Assembly (NCBI RefSeq): GCF_021018805.1
Contig: NC_086253.1
Span: 35,403,583-35,467,582 of the forward strand
DNA length: 64,000 bases
Direction of reading: 5' to 3'
Origin: Prinia subflava
Lineage: Eukaryota > Chordata > Aves > Passeriformes > Cisticolidae
Shown one piece after another: positions 35,246 to 48,534 of the stretch; position 1 is the first letter of the stretch, and each line of letters begins with the position of its first letter. A program made the translations under genes and the position numbers. The notes beneath the pieces were generated by a model. The model was not told the DNA's origin and ran no database searches. It saw only the letters and a list, made by a program, of their open reading frames with translations.

Positions 35246-38200
35246 CATCATAAGAGAGTATGTACCAAGAAGATTACTACATTTTATTATGCAACGTGCT
35301 CAACTAAAGAAATATATATTTTTTAAAGTATGTAAATGTAGTTCTCCTGAAATGTATGGAAATGTACTGGATTAAGGCTCCTGATGATCTAGTACAAACT
35401 TTTATTTTTAATATTTAAATATTATGGTTCAAATATATTTCTAAGGTTAAGATTTAGCTGACTTTATATTCAAAAATTATTTATATCCTCTTTTTCTTTC
35501 TGTATTATTTCATATTGTGACAAAATACAGATGAACGTAAACATTTATCAAAGACTTTCTACTGGTTTATTTACATTACTGCCATTGCTCAATGAGTAGT
35601 CAGTCTTGTATTTTATTTAAAGAGGTTATTGGTTAGAAAAATATGTGAGAGAAAAAAAAAGAAAAAGAAGAAAGATATTGTTTCAAGTGAGAGTTGACCA
35701 AAACTGCTACTGTGGATCCTGTTTGCAGAGAAAGTGCAGCTCTGCTAAGAGGTCCACATTCTTCTGAACTCAGGTTCTCTATTCATATTCTGAAGGAAAA
35801 GTAAATGTCACCTATATAGGGGAGCCTAATGGTACCTCTCGATATCTAATCCCATCTCTCTGTATGTTCTATGGAACAGCAAAAAAGTGAGGAAACTAGC
35901 CATGACTCAGAATAAAGGAGTAAATACTATTGTAAGAACTATTTGAAGAGCTGACTACAAAGAATGTGAAGGATGTGGAGGACAAATCCTCCACATTCCT
36001 TTCAAGAATGGAGAGGAAAAAAAGTTTGTATTACTGATTTAGCAAACTTTGACATTTACCCCAAAGTGCTCCTTTAGCAGCAAAAGTTTAGATACCTAAA
36101 GATAAGTAAATTTTAGAGATAAGTAAATTTTTTTGTGAATACAATTCAGTATACTTTGTAGCTGCACTAAAACTTGAACACATTTAAAATGTTTTGTAAA
36201 TGTTGTAGGACACAGAGTCCCTCTGTGGTACATGCACTTGGATACATTTCCAAGGCACATGTTTGTAATTACTTTTGTGCTGCCTGAGCACCTCTGCTCA
36301 TGGGACCAGCACTGATATTGTTCATTACCGATTTTGATCAGATGAGTTTCCTAATTTAAGCTTTAAGCTTGTTGGAAGGTCTAGAAGAGATCTCTGAGTG
36401 TGAGCCATGCGAGAGTTATTTTGAAATAGTTTATTGTGTTGGTGACATGGCCACCATCTTTCCTAGGCTTCTATCATTACTTTGCCATTGGTGTAGCAGG
36501 TGAGAGATGAAGATTTTTTTCCGCAATAGACAACACAGTGGGACAAGACACGCTGAGCCTGAATGGTTAATGGGTATCATGGAAAATTTTTCAAGGTGCA
36601 CATTATAGGGGCCTTGAGGCTCTTAACAAAGGAAACTGGCCTTATACAAAATCTGCTACAGTTATGAACAAATGAAATCAGATACACGGCTTGGTTTTTA
36701 ATTTTGATTTTTCTTTTTTAAACTATTTTCAGGAAGAATAATCTTGAATGCTTTTGTAATCTGAAATTGCTTTTTCTGAAAAAAATTTTGCATCTTGATA
36801 AGCGTCTTCATATGACTTAGAGTTAAATATAGAGCAATAAAAGGTGCCGATATTTCAGGACAATGCAAAAAATTTACAAGAGTAACATCTTTTTAAGCAA
36901 TTATTGAGTACATCTTCCTATGTGGTTGTACATTTTCATCTTTTCCCTATATGAAAAAATCATTTGGGCAAACACCAGTGAAGTCGGATTACTTCAAGAA
37001 GAAAATAATCCTCAGTGGAAACGTAATCCTTGTTTCCAGTTTAAAGGAGATGGAAAATGTAAGGCAATTAAAGAGTTGGTTGTTTCATTATAATTAACTA
37101 GAACTACCCAGACACTCACTTTAGAGTTTTTGTACTTAAGAATCATACTAAGTTTATGTAGATGGTTGCCAGTGTTTTTATCTCTTCAGCAAGAATCATA
37201 CTGCAATTAGTCCAGGAGATCTAGCAAAGACTTTAAGAACTTCCTGCGCATTTACCGCTTGAAAAAACTTTTAAAATAAATTTTAACCAATAAATGTCTG
37301 AATCTTGTTTTGATCTTATCTATATGACAATGAAAATATATAGTCTGGGATAAACTGAAAAGTATGAATTTTCAGAAAGACTTATCTGTTAAATTATTTT
37401 TCCTGAGGCGAAGCCAACAGCTAAAACTTTTCCATACAGTTGGCAATTGGGACTGGAGAACAAATCTGTCAAGCCTGTACAGCTTTCAAAAACATGAGCA
37501 GGCCAATTATGATTGAGTTCTTTCTATAATTCATTTGTTTGTTGGGTTTTTTTTTAGTTTATTCCACATACAAAGTGATACATTTTCAGCAGTAATACAT
37601 TCCAGTTTTAATATATAGCTTAATATACAGTTATAAACTCATTATTTAATAGCTATATTTTCATTTTATTTTTTTTAACACTTGATTTATTTTAATAATA
37701 ATATACTGCATGCTAAAATGACGCTCACATAGAATTAAGTTTCAACTATAACCTGGACTATTAAGATAGCAAAAATAATGTGGATCAATTGTCAGACTGG
37801 AAACTTACTGCTATTCTGATTCTTGTGCAAGCATCTATTCTATGGAAGGCTCAAAAATATTCCATGATAATTTGTTTATTGTGTGATTTATTGAAATGCT
37901 TTTGAACTTTATCTGAGAAGACAAATATAGCATATGAATATTTCATTCATCAGTCTCACTGAAAAGGCTGCAGAGCTTTGGTAGAGTGAGATTGCATTGT
38001 CACCTAACTCATAACTCTCCAAAGAGTAATGATATCAACAAACCCACATGAGGATCCTTGACTTTAATAAGGTGTTGATATACAAAGCTTTCTAAAGTTT
38101 TATTGATCTTCAATCCTTCTAAAATCCTTCTCATTCCTAGTTCTGTAAAACCCCAATCACATAAGAATCAAATTTTCTCATAATGTTGTAGATTAAATTT

Positions 38201-39375
38201 CTCCATTTACATTCACATTTCTTTGCTTTATTTCACCCTACCCTTCCTTTGACTGCTCTTGTATCTTCTAATATGCAAAATTGTGTGACCATTAACACTG
38301 AGTTTTTAAACAGCTATTTTCTGCACATTGGGTTTTTTTATTATTTCTGTGCTTAATAGGAATTTTATGACATTTCTGAAAGAAAATTACTGTTACTGGT
38401 GTGAACCTAGACATTGTTTAAAGCCTTGCATGGCGATAGTAATGCCGTTTTCTTCTATCAGTGGAATTACTATCATTCTATTTACCAAGGTGGCAATCAG
38501 TGTCAACTTCTTACATGTCTAAGATTTTCAGCTATTACAAGGTTAGAAACACTGTTCTGAAATATAATTTTATTTTCATTTCACCATTCCCTTTATTTAT
38601 TAACCTGCTCTGTGATTTGTGCTTTCTCCCATTTCAGCTATATCCATAAGTGTTCCTACAGCGAGAATAATCACACAGATCAGAACATTTCATCATGTGT
38701 GGGCTGCATTCCTCCTAGAAGACTGTACTATTTTCACAGTCCAGATAAGCTTGTCCTCCCATCTCTGGGACCAAAAGTGATTACTCACAGACATCAGGGA
38801 TGTAAAGTAGAATGTAGTATAAGGTAGCATCATGCTAACATTTCAGTCCAGATAGAGACAATTTTTAACAGCTTTTTTCATGACTCATAATTAGTTCCTT
38901 CAAGGAATGCTAAAGAGAAGCGTAGTTAAAGAAAAATCCAAATATCAAACTTGCAATGGAATAACAAGACCTACTTCTGTGACTGCCCTTGGGTATGACT
39001 TTTAGGAAACTGGAATATAATGTCTTGCAGGACTTCCACAGAAGTCCCCTTCCATCTGTCAAATTAAAAAATGCTAGAGATGCAACAGGCATGGTAAACA
39101 TTTTCATAATTTTTAACCTTGTTTTGCCTTTACAGCATCTGTGTGAGTAACAATAAGATTCTAAAACAAGGATAATTTCCTTTTGAATTAGCTTCAGTAT
39201 CCAGAGAAATGTATCAGGAATAAGGAAAGAAGTAAATTAAATTTATGGGCTTAAAATAGATTCTACAAAAGGAAAAAAGACTGGCATAGTTTTTACTTCT
39301 AGAAAAAAGTAAGATTTCATAATATGAAGGACAAAAAAAAACGGAACCATTTTTATCAAGTGTTCTGGGATTCTT
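35246..39375. other. AT-rich non-coding stretch
   Basis: No gene. A small direct repeat of GATAAGTAAATTTT lies at 36100-36132. No other element recognised. Confidence 0.6.
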
Positions 39376-39526
39376 TGTTTTCTTGGTTTGGAAAGATAGG
39401 TATTTGTCAGGGAAAACTGGAGTTTCCCTTCAAATGGACAATGTAAAGCCCCCTCCCTCCAAATCATTACAATTTTGCAATTAGGAGCTTTCAGGCAAAA
39501 AAATATGGGAAAACAAGTAACAGTTC

Positions 39527-39532
39527 TTTATA
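39527..39532 (-). terminator. Degraded LTR polyadenylation signal
   Basis: Minus-strand TATAAA where the family, as I recall it, has AATAAA just before GAACTG. One base change has probably weakened it. Confidence 0.35.
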
Positions 39533-39559
39533 TAGGAATATTAAAAATATAAATGCAGT

Positions 39560-39640
39560 AATTAAAAAAAAAAACCAACAAAACAAAACAACACCCCAAA
39601 ACCAAAAAACAAACAAAAAAAAAGCAAGCAAACAAACAAA
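39560..39640. repeat. A-rich CAAA/CAAAAC tract inside the LTR
   Basis: A runs with scattered C and a CCCC patch, similar in texture to 10892-11010. It lies within the R/U5 part of the LTR, so it came with the element and then expanded or drifted. Confidence 0.75.
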
Positions 39641-39843
39641 AGTCCTAGAGAACCCTGAAAGAGTCAGGAATACTGCCTGACACCCTGTTGGGCAGGGTGT
39701 TGGAAGCAGTCCAAATAAGTCCTCCTGGAGTGACAGATATGGTTCCATTGGCATAGAGATAATCATGTAGTGGCGGTAAGATGAGTCCGGTCTTCCTCTG
39801 AGAATCCAGTGGAAAAGAGGATCCTTGGTGTTCCTACAGCTCA

Positions 39844-39852
39844 GTTTTTATC
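39844..39852 (-). promoter_or_regulatory. TATA-like box of the old LTR
   Basis: Minus-strand GATAAAAAC in the LTR core-promoter position, before CTGAGCTGTAGGAACACC. Activity cannot be judged. Confidence 0.4.
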
Positions 39853-40106
39853 TTGGTAGAAACAGTTGGCTCCTCCCCCACTGGGTGGAGCATCTCACAA
39901 TGGGATGATGCAATGTGTCATGTCATTGGGGAGCCCTAATGGCCCATTAATCCCCTGGAGGGTGGACAGTGGTGGAAGAGATAAGAAAGTCTCCCCCACC
40001 TGGTTTTAACAGCTGGTCTATTATCAGAAAGCATCCACCCGCCTCCCCCCAGAGTTACAAGAGATAAAGGAAAAAAACCCAAACATCTTCCCAACTTGTT
40101 TCAGCA

Positions 40107-43100
40107 GATGAAATATACTTTTTTTATTGTTACATAACCCAAGACATTTCTGCATCTATGCTGCTTGGGATAGGATATTGGGAAAATCCTAAACATTATT
40201 TTGTCAGATTGCATTTTTAAGGACTGCTGAAATATCCTACATTTGAAGTAAAAGAGTATAATATATTAGCAGTATAAGCTAGAGGGAGAGAATGATGTGA
40301 ACAAAATGAGAAAAGAAGAAAGCTTCTCAGGGTTGACTTATTCTAAAAAGTTGCAACCTTTGTTAGAAAATACATAGTCAGATTTTTCACAGAAATTTCA
40401 TTTAATTAAAAGCTACACTTAATACAGCAAAGACCACTTCACACTAATATAGATGACATTTTTAACTCTCCCCTAAAATTTCTCAGTTTTGTGCAATTAA
40501 TTGTGTGAAGTCCTCAGATCCAGATGACGTACTAGCTTTAGAGCTTTGCAGAGATGATATATTTTGAAAATACGGTTTAGCACTTTTCTGAACACCTCAC
40601 ACAAACAATCTCTTTCATTTTAAAGATTTTTTTTTAATCTAAATAGTTTCCCTTTTATAATTCTCTGAATGACTGTTCTTTGGCTGCTGTTCTTATGAGA
40701 AACACTGAAAAAAGGTGATAACACTTTATATGTCCCTAAAATTGATATTTAAGTGACATTAGAAATTAATTCTATAAATTAAAAAAAAAAAAAAGAAATA
40801 AAAGTGATGTCTGACTTCTCTAAGGAGTCATAGTTATTCCAATATTTTTAATATTATTATGAAAATTACTGCTTTGAAAATATTCTTTTCAAAACTCTAT
40901 GAGAGAAGATATCTTATTTAAGTTCTTAAATTGGTCCTAATATGATAAGCTGCTACTAATTTCAGTATTTCAATATTACTTAAATAATCATGCCATTCTG
41001 TAGCCAAATAGTGATTTTGAATATTTCAGAGAAAACCACAAAGAATTACTTGAATTCATTTAGCCTTGAATCATTGTTAATAGAAACTCAGTACATGAGC
41101 TACAAATTAGATGCCTGTTTTATATTGAAGTGAGACATGTATTGAGCAAAAGTCTTTCTGCATTAATTTTGCACAATGCTTTATATGAACATAATTCAGG
41201 ACTTCAACTCCTGACTCAACCCAATGACCTGTGAAGTTGCATGGAGGGTACAATAAGTGTTTCTAAAGAATAGGGAATTAACTTTTCTGAAAATTACCTT
41301 GGTTTTGCTCACGGGAGAACTTTTGCCCATTCCCTCCATCACTGAATTTTGATTTGAAACACAGATCTGATGAAACTAAACATTCTCTGTAGTCAGCATC
41401 CATTGTTTGAAAATTTATGCTTTGAAGACGCAATTCAAAGAGTTGCTTAACAAGCTGAAGTCATATTCAAATGTTTCTAACTTCCTTGCAAATCTTATGG
41501 GAAGGATGAAGAAAGTAAGGATGTTTGGAAAATATTGAAACTAGAAAATAAGTTAAAAGGTTTAAAACAGACACAGGAATTCTGAGTCACCTGTATCATA
41601 AAAACTGCATAAAGAAGCATTTTTCTCTGATGAATTAATAATCTCTGACCTGTGCTTCCAGTTTTGTTGACTAGATGTGATTATTCAGGTATGATTTCAT
41701 ATAGAATAGTCTTAAATGCTCTGCTCTGTTCATTCATTTTTCTGAGAGGAATTTACAATCTTTTTAATTTATCCATGGCTGACATCCACTGTTCTGGACA
41801 GGATTCTATTTTTTTTTTTCATTTCCTTTTCTTACCTACATAACATCTAAACCAGAGGCCACCCAAACTTGCTTTTATTGTGTACCGTGGAATTATTTTG
41901 CGAATTATAAGCAAGTTATCTAAAAAAATGAAAGACATATGGTTAACAATTATTTGTAGCTTAAATTAAAAAGAAACCATACATTTTTTGCATTGGTGTG
42001 GTTAATTATTCTATTTTCAAATTCATCAGTAAAGACATCACAGATCTAAGGAAACTTGATCGTCTGCAAAAGGTAACATCCTAAAAGTATTATCCTATAA
42101 GACACATTTTCAGTATATCTACATTAATAAAATATGTTTAGAAAATCCATATTTCTTTGTGTTCTTAAAAATTTTGTCCAGTTCCTATGAGTGTTATTGT
42201 CAATTAGCTGGAGACAAATGGTTATTTCAGTCAGCTGAAAAGGATGAAAAAGCTGAAAAGACAAATTTGTTTGACAATATCACAGTAGACAAGATTTTAG
42301 ATGTTAAAGTCCTTTACAATGAAAATTATTTTTTACTTTGCCTTAATGTCTGTTTAAATAATCAGTCTAAATCAGCAGTCTAAATAAGAAGTGGCTTATA
42401 TTCTTGCTTGGCTTCCTCAGCTAGTGCAGTTTCAGTGTATTATTTAGCAAGGACTTATCCATGCATATTTAGGAAGTCTGTATATATTAATATATACACA
42501 CACACATACGACACGAAAAATAGATTCAAGATGATTTTAATCCTTGCTGAAAGCTCAAACAAGAAAAAGATAAAGAAAAAAAAAAGAGAAAGAAAATCCA
42601 AAAAATAAGGGAGAAAAAAGGAATCTTTGTGCTGAATTTAATACTTAGTTCTGTTACCTTGTTTTTTAATCCTGAAAAAATGCTGAACATTGAAGTCAGT
42701 AGAAGCAGAGCATGTGTTTAGCAGAACTGGGCTTGACTTTTACAAATGCAAACTGAAAACAAGAGGGTTGACTCAGCCAAGATATACAAGTTCTATTTTT
42801 CAAATAACCTTCGTACCAAGTGGGAATGGTTCTGTCAACATATTTTGGTACATGATTAATCTTTCTTCCCCCTTCCTATCAGCAGAATCAGCTTGTCATG
42901 CTACAGAGTCATATAAATCTGTGATGCTAGAGTTGCTTGTGTGATGGCAAGGAAATTTTGTAACCTAGAAATGAGCTCATTAGGATAGTAAGGATGAAAC
43001 AGTTAGGAAAGCATTAATGATATATTTTGGCAATCAACATGCATTAATTCTACATGTTATACTAGTCAAAAATCTGTTTGTGCAAAGTTCTTGAAATATA

Positions 43101-43437
43101 GTATATTGAAAATTCCTCTGCTCTTGGGCTTTCTCCACTGGCACTAATGAGGTAAACACTGTGTGAAATGTGGCATGTGGATGAGATGTGTTCTGAGCTT
43201 TTATTGTGAATCAGTTGTAAAATATGCTGGATCTCTGCCACAGGAAAAAATGTAATTTAACTTATGCCTATAAACTTATTCTGAGAGAATGAGGTGTTTA
43301 AATTGTAAAAATCACAATCAGGGAGCTATCAATCAGCATGCTTTAGGCAAAAGAGATTACACCAAATATAGTTAGCTTGACAATTCTTGCTTTTTCAAAA
43401 ATAAAATCAGCCCTGATCAGAATTTTAAGAAGTGTGA
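40107..43437. other. AT-rich non-coding stretch
   Basis: No gene. Short A runs at about 40779-40794 and an AT/AC patch at 42480-42512. Open frames of 63-84 codons between 41652 and 42944 have no recognisable family. Confidence 0.6.
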
Positions 43438-43486
43438 TTTTTTTTTTTTTTTTTTTTTTTGTTTGTTTGTTTGTTTGTGTGTTTGT
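43438..43486. repeat. T23 followed by (GTTT)n
   Basis: Run of 23 T to 43460, then about six GTTT units with one GTGT interruption. It has the same texture as the GGTTT tract near 8.0 kb. Confidence 0.85.
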
Positions 43487-43844
43487 CTAAAGCAATAAAT
43501 TCTGGTTTGGCAGAATGGTGATTTCAGAACTTACACAAAATTACAGAATGAATCTGCTGGCATTTACAAGTCATGGGGCACAGCCTCTTATGCTAGTGAA
43601 GGAAAGAGAACTAGTTTCCCAAACAGTCAAATTGGGAAGAAAGTACCCCAAAATAGTAATTTATAATGAATAAATGGAGCTCTACATATCAGAATAATAC
43701 TCAGAAATCAATGGTAACTCCACAGCTGTCTTGCTGTCTTGCCTACTGCCACACACTGAAGAACAAACTTTTGACTCAGAGTAACATCTCTGTTCAGTCG
43801 GAATACAGGCTCCTGCAGTCCTGAATGTGGCCTTTGTCAAATGT

Positions 43845-43901
43845 GTAGTCATTAGAGCACTAAGTTGGGAAAGACCTGGTTCCTAGGCTCAATTCAAAAG
43901 G
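43845..43901 (+). mobile_element. Possible ancient tRNA-derived SINE head
   Basis: TAGTCATTAGAGCACTAAG, then TTGGGAAAGACCTGG, then GGCTCAATTC. This has the order and spacing of a tRNA-like A box (TAG...TTAGAGCAC) and B box (GGTTCRANNCC type). It resembles the head of an old amniote SINE with GTTAGAGCACTAG and GGGTTCAATTCC, as I recall it. Only about 57 bp align and the B box is imperfect, so it could be chance. It is not a functional tRNA gene: no complete cloverleaf can be drawn. Confidence 0.35.
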
Positions 43902-44308
43902 AGTCAAACACACCTCGCTGACTTGCCAGGTGTAGTTGTGCATTCTGGTCTATGAAAGTATTAAAAAGGCTGAACAGGGTCAGCTTCTCATTTTCCTACT
44001 GATTCCTGGCAGGAAACTGGAATTCATTGCTGCCTCTGATGAAAGCGCTTATGTGACACTGAGCACATCTGAAATATTCACAAAGAATACCCTTCTCCTT
44101 CCCTATGATGCAAAAAAAGGAAGCGGTGCAATGAACAACAGAAGAATTAAGTATTTTAAAAATGACATCCTGAGTGTCTCACATTAGGACCATGATTCTA
44201 TTTGAGACACAACCTCAATACATCTGTGCTTTGATTTGAGTGTGGGCTAATTTTAGATAGTGATCTCACAAAATGGTGACAAGTTTGAGAAATATTGCAC
44301 TCCTTGAC

Positions 44309-44345
44309 AATGAACACTAATGAACAAAACACCAATGAACAAAAA
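44309..44345. repeat. Three irregular AATGAACA units
   Basis: AATGAAC starts at 44309, 44319 and 44334, the last two followed by AAAA. Confidence 0.7.
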
Positions 44346-45857
44346 GCTCATGAAAAGCAATTCTTCATAGCAAATAAAATGAAAAAAAAATTAAAGTACT
44401 TGTCATTATGGTAGGGCTATATCTCAGACAAAAAGGATCGGTATTGTGATGTTGTTGTTCACAGAATTAATGCCACTCTATTCAATGCATGAAACAGTAA
44501 AAAGTCTGTCACTGTCACATTACGTACTAGACTCTTGTGGATATTTACAGTCATCTGTGTCCATGATAATCTTTGTCATTTGGATTCTAGACTGCAGAGA
44601 CTTATAACCCTTTAATATTTTTTATAAGTACACATAATATTTTGAGCTCATGTACAATTACCCTCCTCCTTTCAACATATATGTGTAGGGCTGAGCTAAG
44701 CAGTCTTTTAATTATCCTCAATCTTATTTTATACTCATCCTTAATAACTAAGCACCATTAGTAGTGAAATTTAAAATCTTCTGCAGATTTTTGTTCTATT
44801 GTGCTTACAGCTGTAACTCTTCGATATTTTCCTGCTCAGTCCATCAACCAAGGCTATTTAAATATAACAAGTATACAAACTAGATCAGCAATTGGTTCAC
44901 TTTTCTTTTTGTAGAAGAAAAAGCTGGGAGTACTTTGTTCCAGGTCTGTAATATTCTGATATCCAAGAAAGGGTATTCACTATCAACTTCACACCCTGTA
45001 AAAGAAACTATTTTTTGAAATTTTTTGCTAAACATGTCCAAAGTAAGGTGTATGTCATTTTTACTGATGACTGGTAAAGGAAATGCTATCTTTTTAGTCT
45101 AAAGGAAAATATTTTAACACATAATCATATTCAGCAGTGACAATGTGGGAACAATAGATGATCTCCACTACATTGCACTCTGCAGATACTGTGCTACAAG
45201 TATATCTGAAAATCCAAGAAGCTGTGTCATTTCTTGATCAGTACAGTACCCAAAAAAGAATACTTTCAAACATTCAGCTATAAAAAGCTTTGAAGAATGT
45301 TCATGTTTATTTATATTGCTGTCTCTAGATTTCTTCCCTGTTTCCTAGTTTTTGATCATTTTGTAAAAGGTACTTTGGAGAAAGCAGAGAACTTGATAGA
45401 CTTCTTTTCAACGAAGACAGCTCAAAACACCCAGTTGCATACCATACTTATATAAGTCTACAAAAATTCTTTATTGAACCCAGGCAGGACAATGGATCCT
45501 GATGCAAGGTTTCAAATTTCCCTTTTATAACCTTTATGGAGTTCCTGGTAGCCATTTTTCCAGGCTGTTGAGGTTTTCTCAAATGACAGCATAACCATGT
45601 GGTGTATGAAACTTAGCAGCTTTGTATCACCTGAAAATTTTCTGGGCATGCACTTTGTCCTACATACTTCATTAATAATTTTTTTTTATACCTTTAGTCC
45701 TTTCATCTCTCAGACAGGCAGAAGATTAGAACTGCGGAGTCATTCAAAAATAGTTGCTGAAGTGGCTCTTTTTCAGTTCAATGGCTTGAAAGACAGGGAA
45801 GATTTTGTCTAGTCTTATTTCTGCTAGAAAAATCTGCAATGTTTTATCAGTAGAACT

Positions 45858-45901
45858 CTTTTCATGCAGTCTACAAACTTTTTTTCATGCAGTCTACAAA
45901 T
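45858..45901. repeat. 23-bp tandem duplication
   Basis: TTTTCATGCAGTCTACAAA occurs twice in direct succession with a 23-bp period and no internal change, which suggests a recent local duplication. Confidence 0.85.
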
Positions 45902-48534
45902 ACTCTATCTAGCAGGCAGTATTGTTCTTCTTTCCATTGCAGGGAAAAATGAAAATTTTATCAACCACAGAAAAGATATTTTCTGTATATCAGCACAATG
46001 TCCTTCAGCACAGGTGTTTTCATAATGATGATATATTATAAAAATTTATGGTGTTCAATGGCTCTCACACTTGTGTTTCCACCTCATCTGTCACATGTCA
46101 GTATAACTCCACCCTATGCTCTCAATAGTCTTGAAATTATGTTGATAATGCAAAACAGTTGTCAATTCTAATGTAATTTTTATCACTAAATTGAAGGAAA
46201 TACACAGGAAAATATACTTATTTATTAGGTACCTAGAAAAAAGGAAGTGTTTTTACCATTACATGGATACTTCAGTGAAATTCCTTTAATGAACCTTATG
46301 AAAATACAGCAGAGTGTTCTCTAAATGACCAGCATCTTCAGTCATGTAGAGGACTTTCCAACTACTCTGAGGCAGTAAGATGTACCCCAATTATCTAGAC
46401 AAAAGTCAAACTACTCGATGCCTCTTGTAACTTACAAGATAAATTACCTCCAAGTTATTTCAACTCATTTAACTCCTAACAACTTAATGCATCCTTTAAA
46501 ACAGAAATTTTTATTTAGTATGTGTTTCATTTATTATAATTTTAATATGCCTGGATTTAAGGTTTAAAAGAGATGAAGCCCCCGTTTTGGTATGGGCTTT
46601 TGAACATCAGTGAATAGTAATTTTATGATCACAATTTCAGATAGGCAATATTTGTCAACACAGTATGTACCAGAATAATTTCTTCCTTTTTTTTTAATAT
46701 TTGCAAAAATATTCATTCATAATATTATAAGATCTCACAACTGAGTATTAGCAGAGTCTTTTATAAAAATATATTAATGTGTATACATTAGCAATATCAT
46801 TTTGTAATAGCAATATGACAGCAGAGCTTAAGTAACAAATAGTATTTTAAAACATTTTAATTCAAAATTTTTCAAGTTAAGCTCCTAATTTGGCTATTGC
46901 ATTAGAAGAATATTTTGTGGTATTTTAAGATGGCTATTCTAATGTTTTGCTTTAATAACTTTTTGAAAGAACTTTTGGTATGCAATTAAAAAATATTTTA
47001 TTAAAAAAAAGGAAGTAAAAAAAAAAAAAAAGAATAAACTTGTTAATTTAAGGTAGTTCACTTCAGAGACCTCCTGGTTAAAACTGGGCTGAATGAGATG
47101 GTATTTGACTAGCTGACCACAAATCATTGTTCACGTAGTAAGGCAAGAAAACAGAAAGCCTGCCAAATAATTATGCAGAGGCTTTTCATTAAGACTGATC
47201 CTCATATGTGTTGTTATTAAAAATGAGGTAAAAGCATGTGTTTAATATGATGCTTAGTAGTTAGGAAGTTGTAGTGCAATACTAGGACTGAGATATCACA
47301 GTCAATAAAAGTTATTTGCTCTAAGACCAGTCTGTACCATCCCAAAGCCAGCATACATTAAAAATTAAAAAAAAAAAAGAGGAAGAATTGAGAACACTCA
47401 AAATACTTTAATTTTCTAGAAGATAAAATACTTATTGACATAACCCCTGAGCCATTCTTGTATAACTGCTTGTACTACTTGTCTTCTTGTCCCCCACTTG
47501 TACTGCTGTTTGACAGCAGTGGTGTTAAAGAACTAAATAGGTACTTCAGTGGCAGTAGGTAGTGAAAATAGAGGGGTACTGTAATCTTCATCAGTGTGCA
47601 GATGGCAAAAATGGTGAACTTCCTTTTGGCCTGCTTATACTAACCATTCATTTCATTTCAACAACAAATCTCTTTCATTTATTTATTTTTTATTTCATTT
47701 AATTTCATGCACAATACCAGGACTCTTCCAAATGCGTACCTCTTATGCTTATGCTTGGATTTAAATTCAGAGATTCTATAAGATTTTTGCATCGCACTTG
47801 AAAAAGTCAGATTCCTCAAGGTATTGCTGAAATTAGTACAAAATTACTGTGTAATTTTCTGTAGGTATATTAATCTGGAAAACTGGGAAGAGATGTGATA
47901 ACAATCTTCAAAGAGAAAGCAAAAACTGTTTTACTTTTTCATTCAGAATAGGAAGAAAATGAAATTATAATTTTACATTCCTGTGAAGACATTCAGACTG
48001 GACATTAGGAAAATACTCCTAAACACTGAACTAAATAATTTATGGTTGTTGTTTAAATGTTATAATTAGAATTTTCAATTAAGGACTAACTAAAAATTCC
48101 TGTCAATCATCTAGGGATTCCTAGTCTGGCTTTGAGTAGGGGGATATATGGTTTAAATCTGAAGTTCTCATCTAGGCAAATTTTTTGATTTCTCGTTGTC
48201 CATATTTCCCATAATTTGAGGATTTCAGTATAGTCTTGTAATATTTTTATTCTGCTTAAATCAAAATAAGTATTTCATTATTATGACACTATTTAAGGAA
48301 TTTTTTTTTTTCATTTTATGGTACCTCTGTGGTGCAGCCGCACACTGACATTACTTTGTTGTCATATACACAAAGAGGAAACAGCCTCACTTAGACAGAA
48401 TAATACTTTAGGGCAAAGGAGGAGGAAATCAAGGGGAATAAAAAAGAAGTTCTGCACAAGACAACACAGACACAATCTTCATTAAATTCTGATAAGTTCA
48501 GTATTGTTCTTTTCATTTTTTCAGTCTCTTTCAG

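Larger units (their letters stand above)
39376..40106 (-). mobile_element. Old solo LTR with internal A-rich tract, minus strand
   Basis: About 730 bp. In minus sense it starts TGCTGAAACAAGTTGGGAAG (or TGAAACAAG, three bases in) near 40106. It has U3 landmarks such as GACTTTCTTATCTCTTCCAC and GGAGGAGCCAACTGTTTCTA, a TATA-like GATAAAAAC (39844-39852), then R/U5 with TGGATTCTCAGAGGAAGACC and TGACTCTTTCAGGGTTCTC, a T-rich tract, AAAGAACTGTTAC, TTTTTTTGCCTGAAAGCTCC, and an end near TTTCCAAACCAAG at 39376-39395. This order agrees with an avian LTR that I recall, whose end resembles TTTCCAAACCAAGACA. The expected AATAAAGAACTG signal reads TATAAAGAACTG here. No flanking duplication or retroviral genes found. 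Few CpGs, so an old copy. Confidence 0.68.
43902..48534. other. AT-rich non-coding stretch
   Basis: No gene recognised. Contains a 23-bp tandem duplication (45858-45901), an AATGAACA triplicate at 44309-44345, and A or T runs at 47019-47032, 47367-47378 and 48300-48311. Confidence 0.6.

Noticed and set aside
34421..35375. Several overlapping frames of 62-97 codons
   Set aside because: They lie in the GC-rich LTR, where stop codons are rare, and no retroviral protein motif is present.
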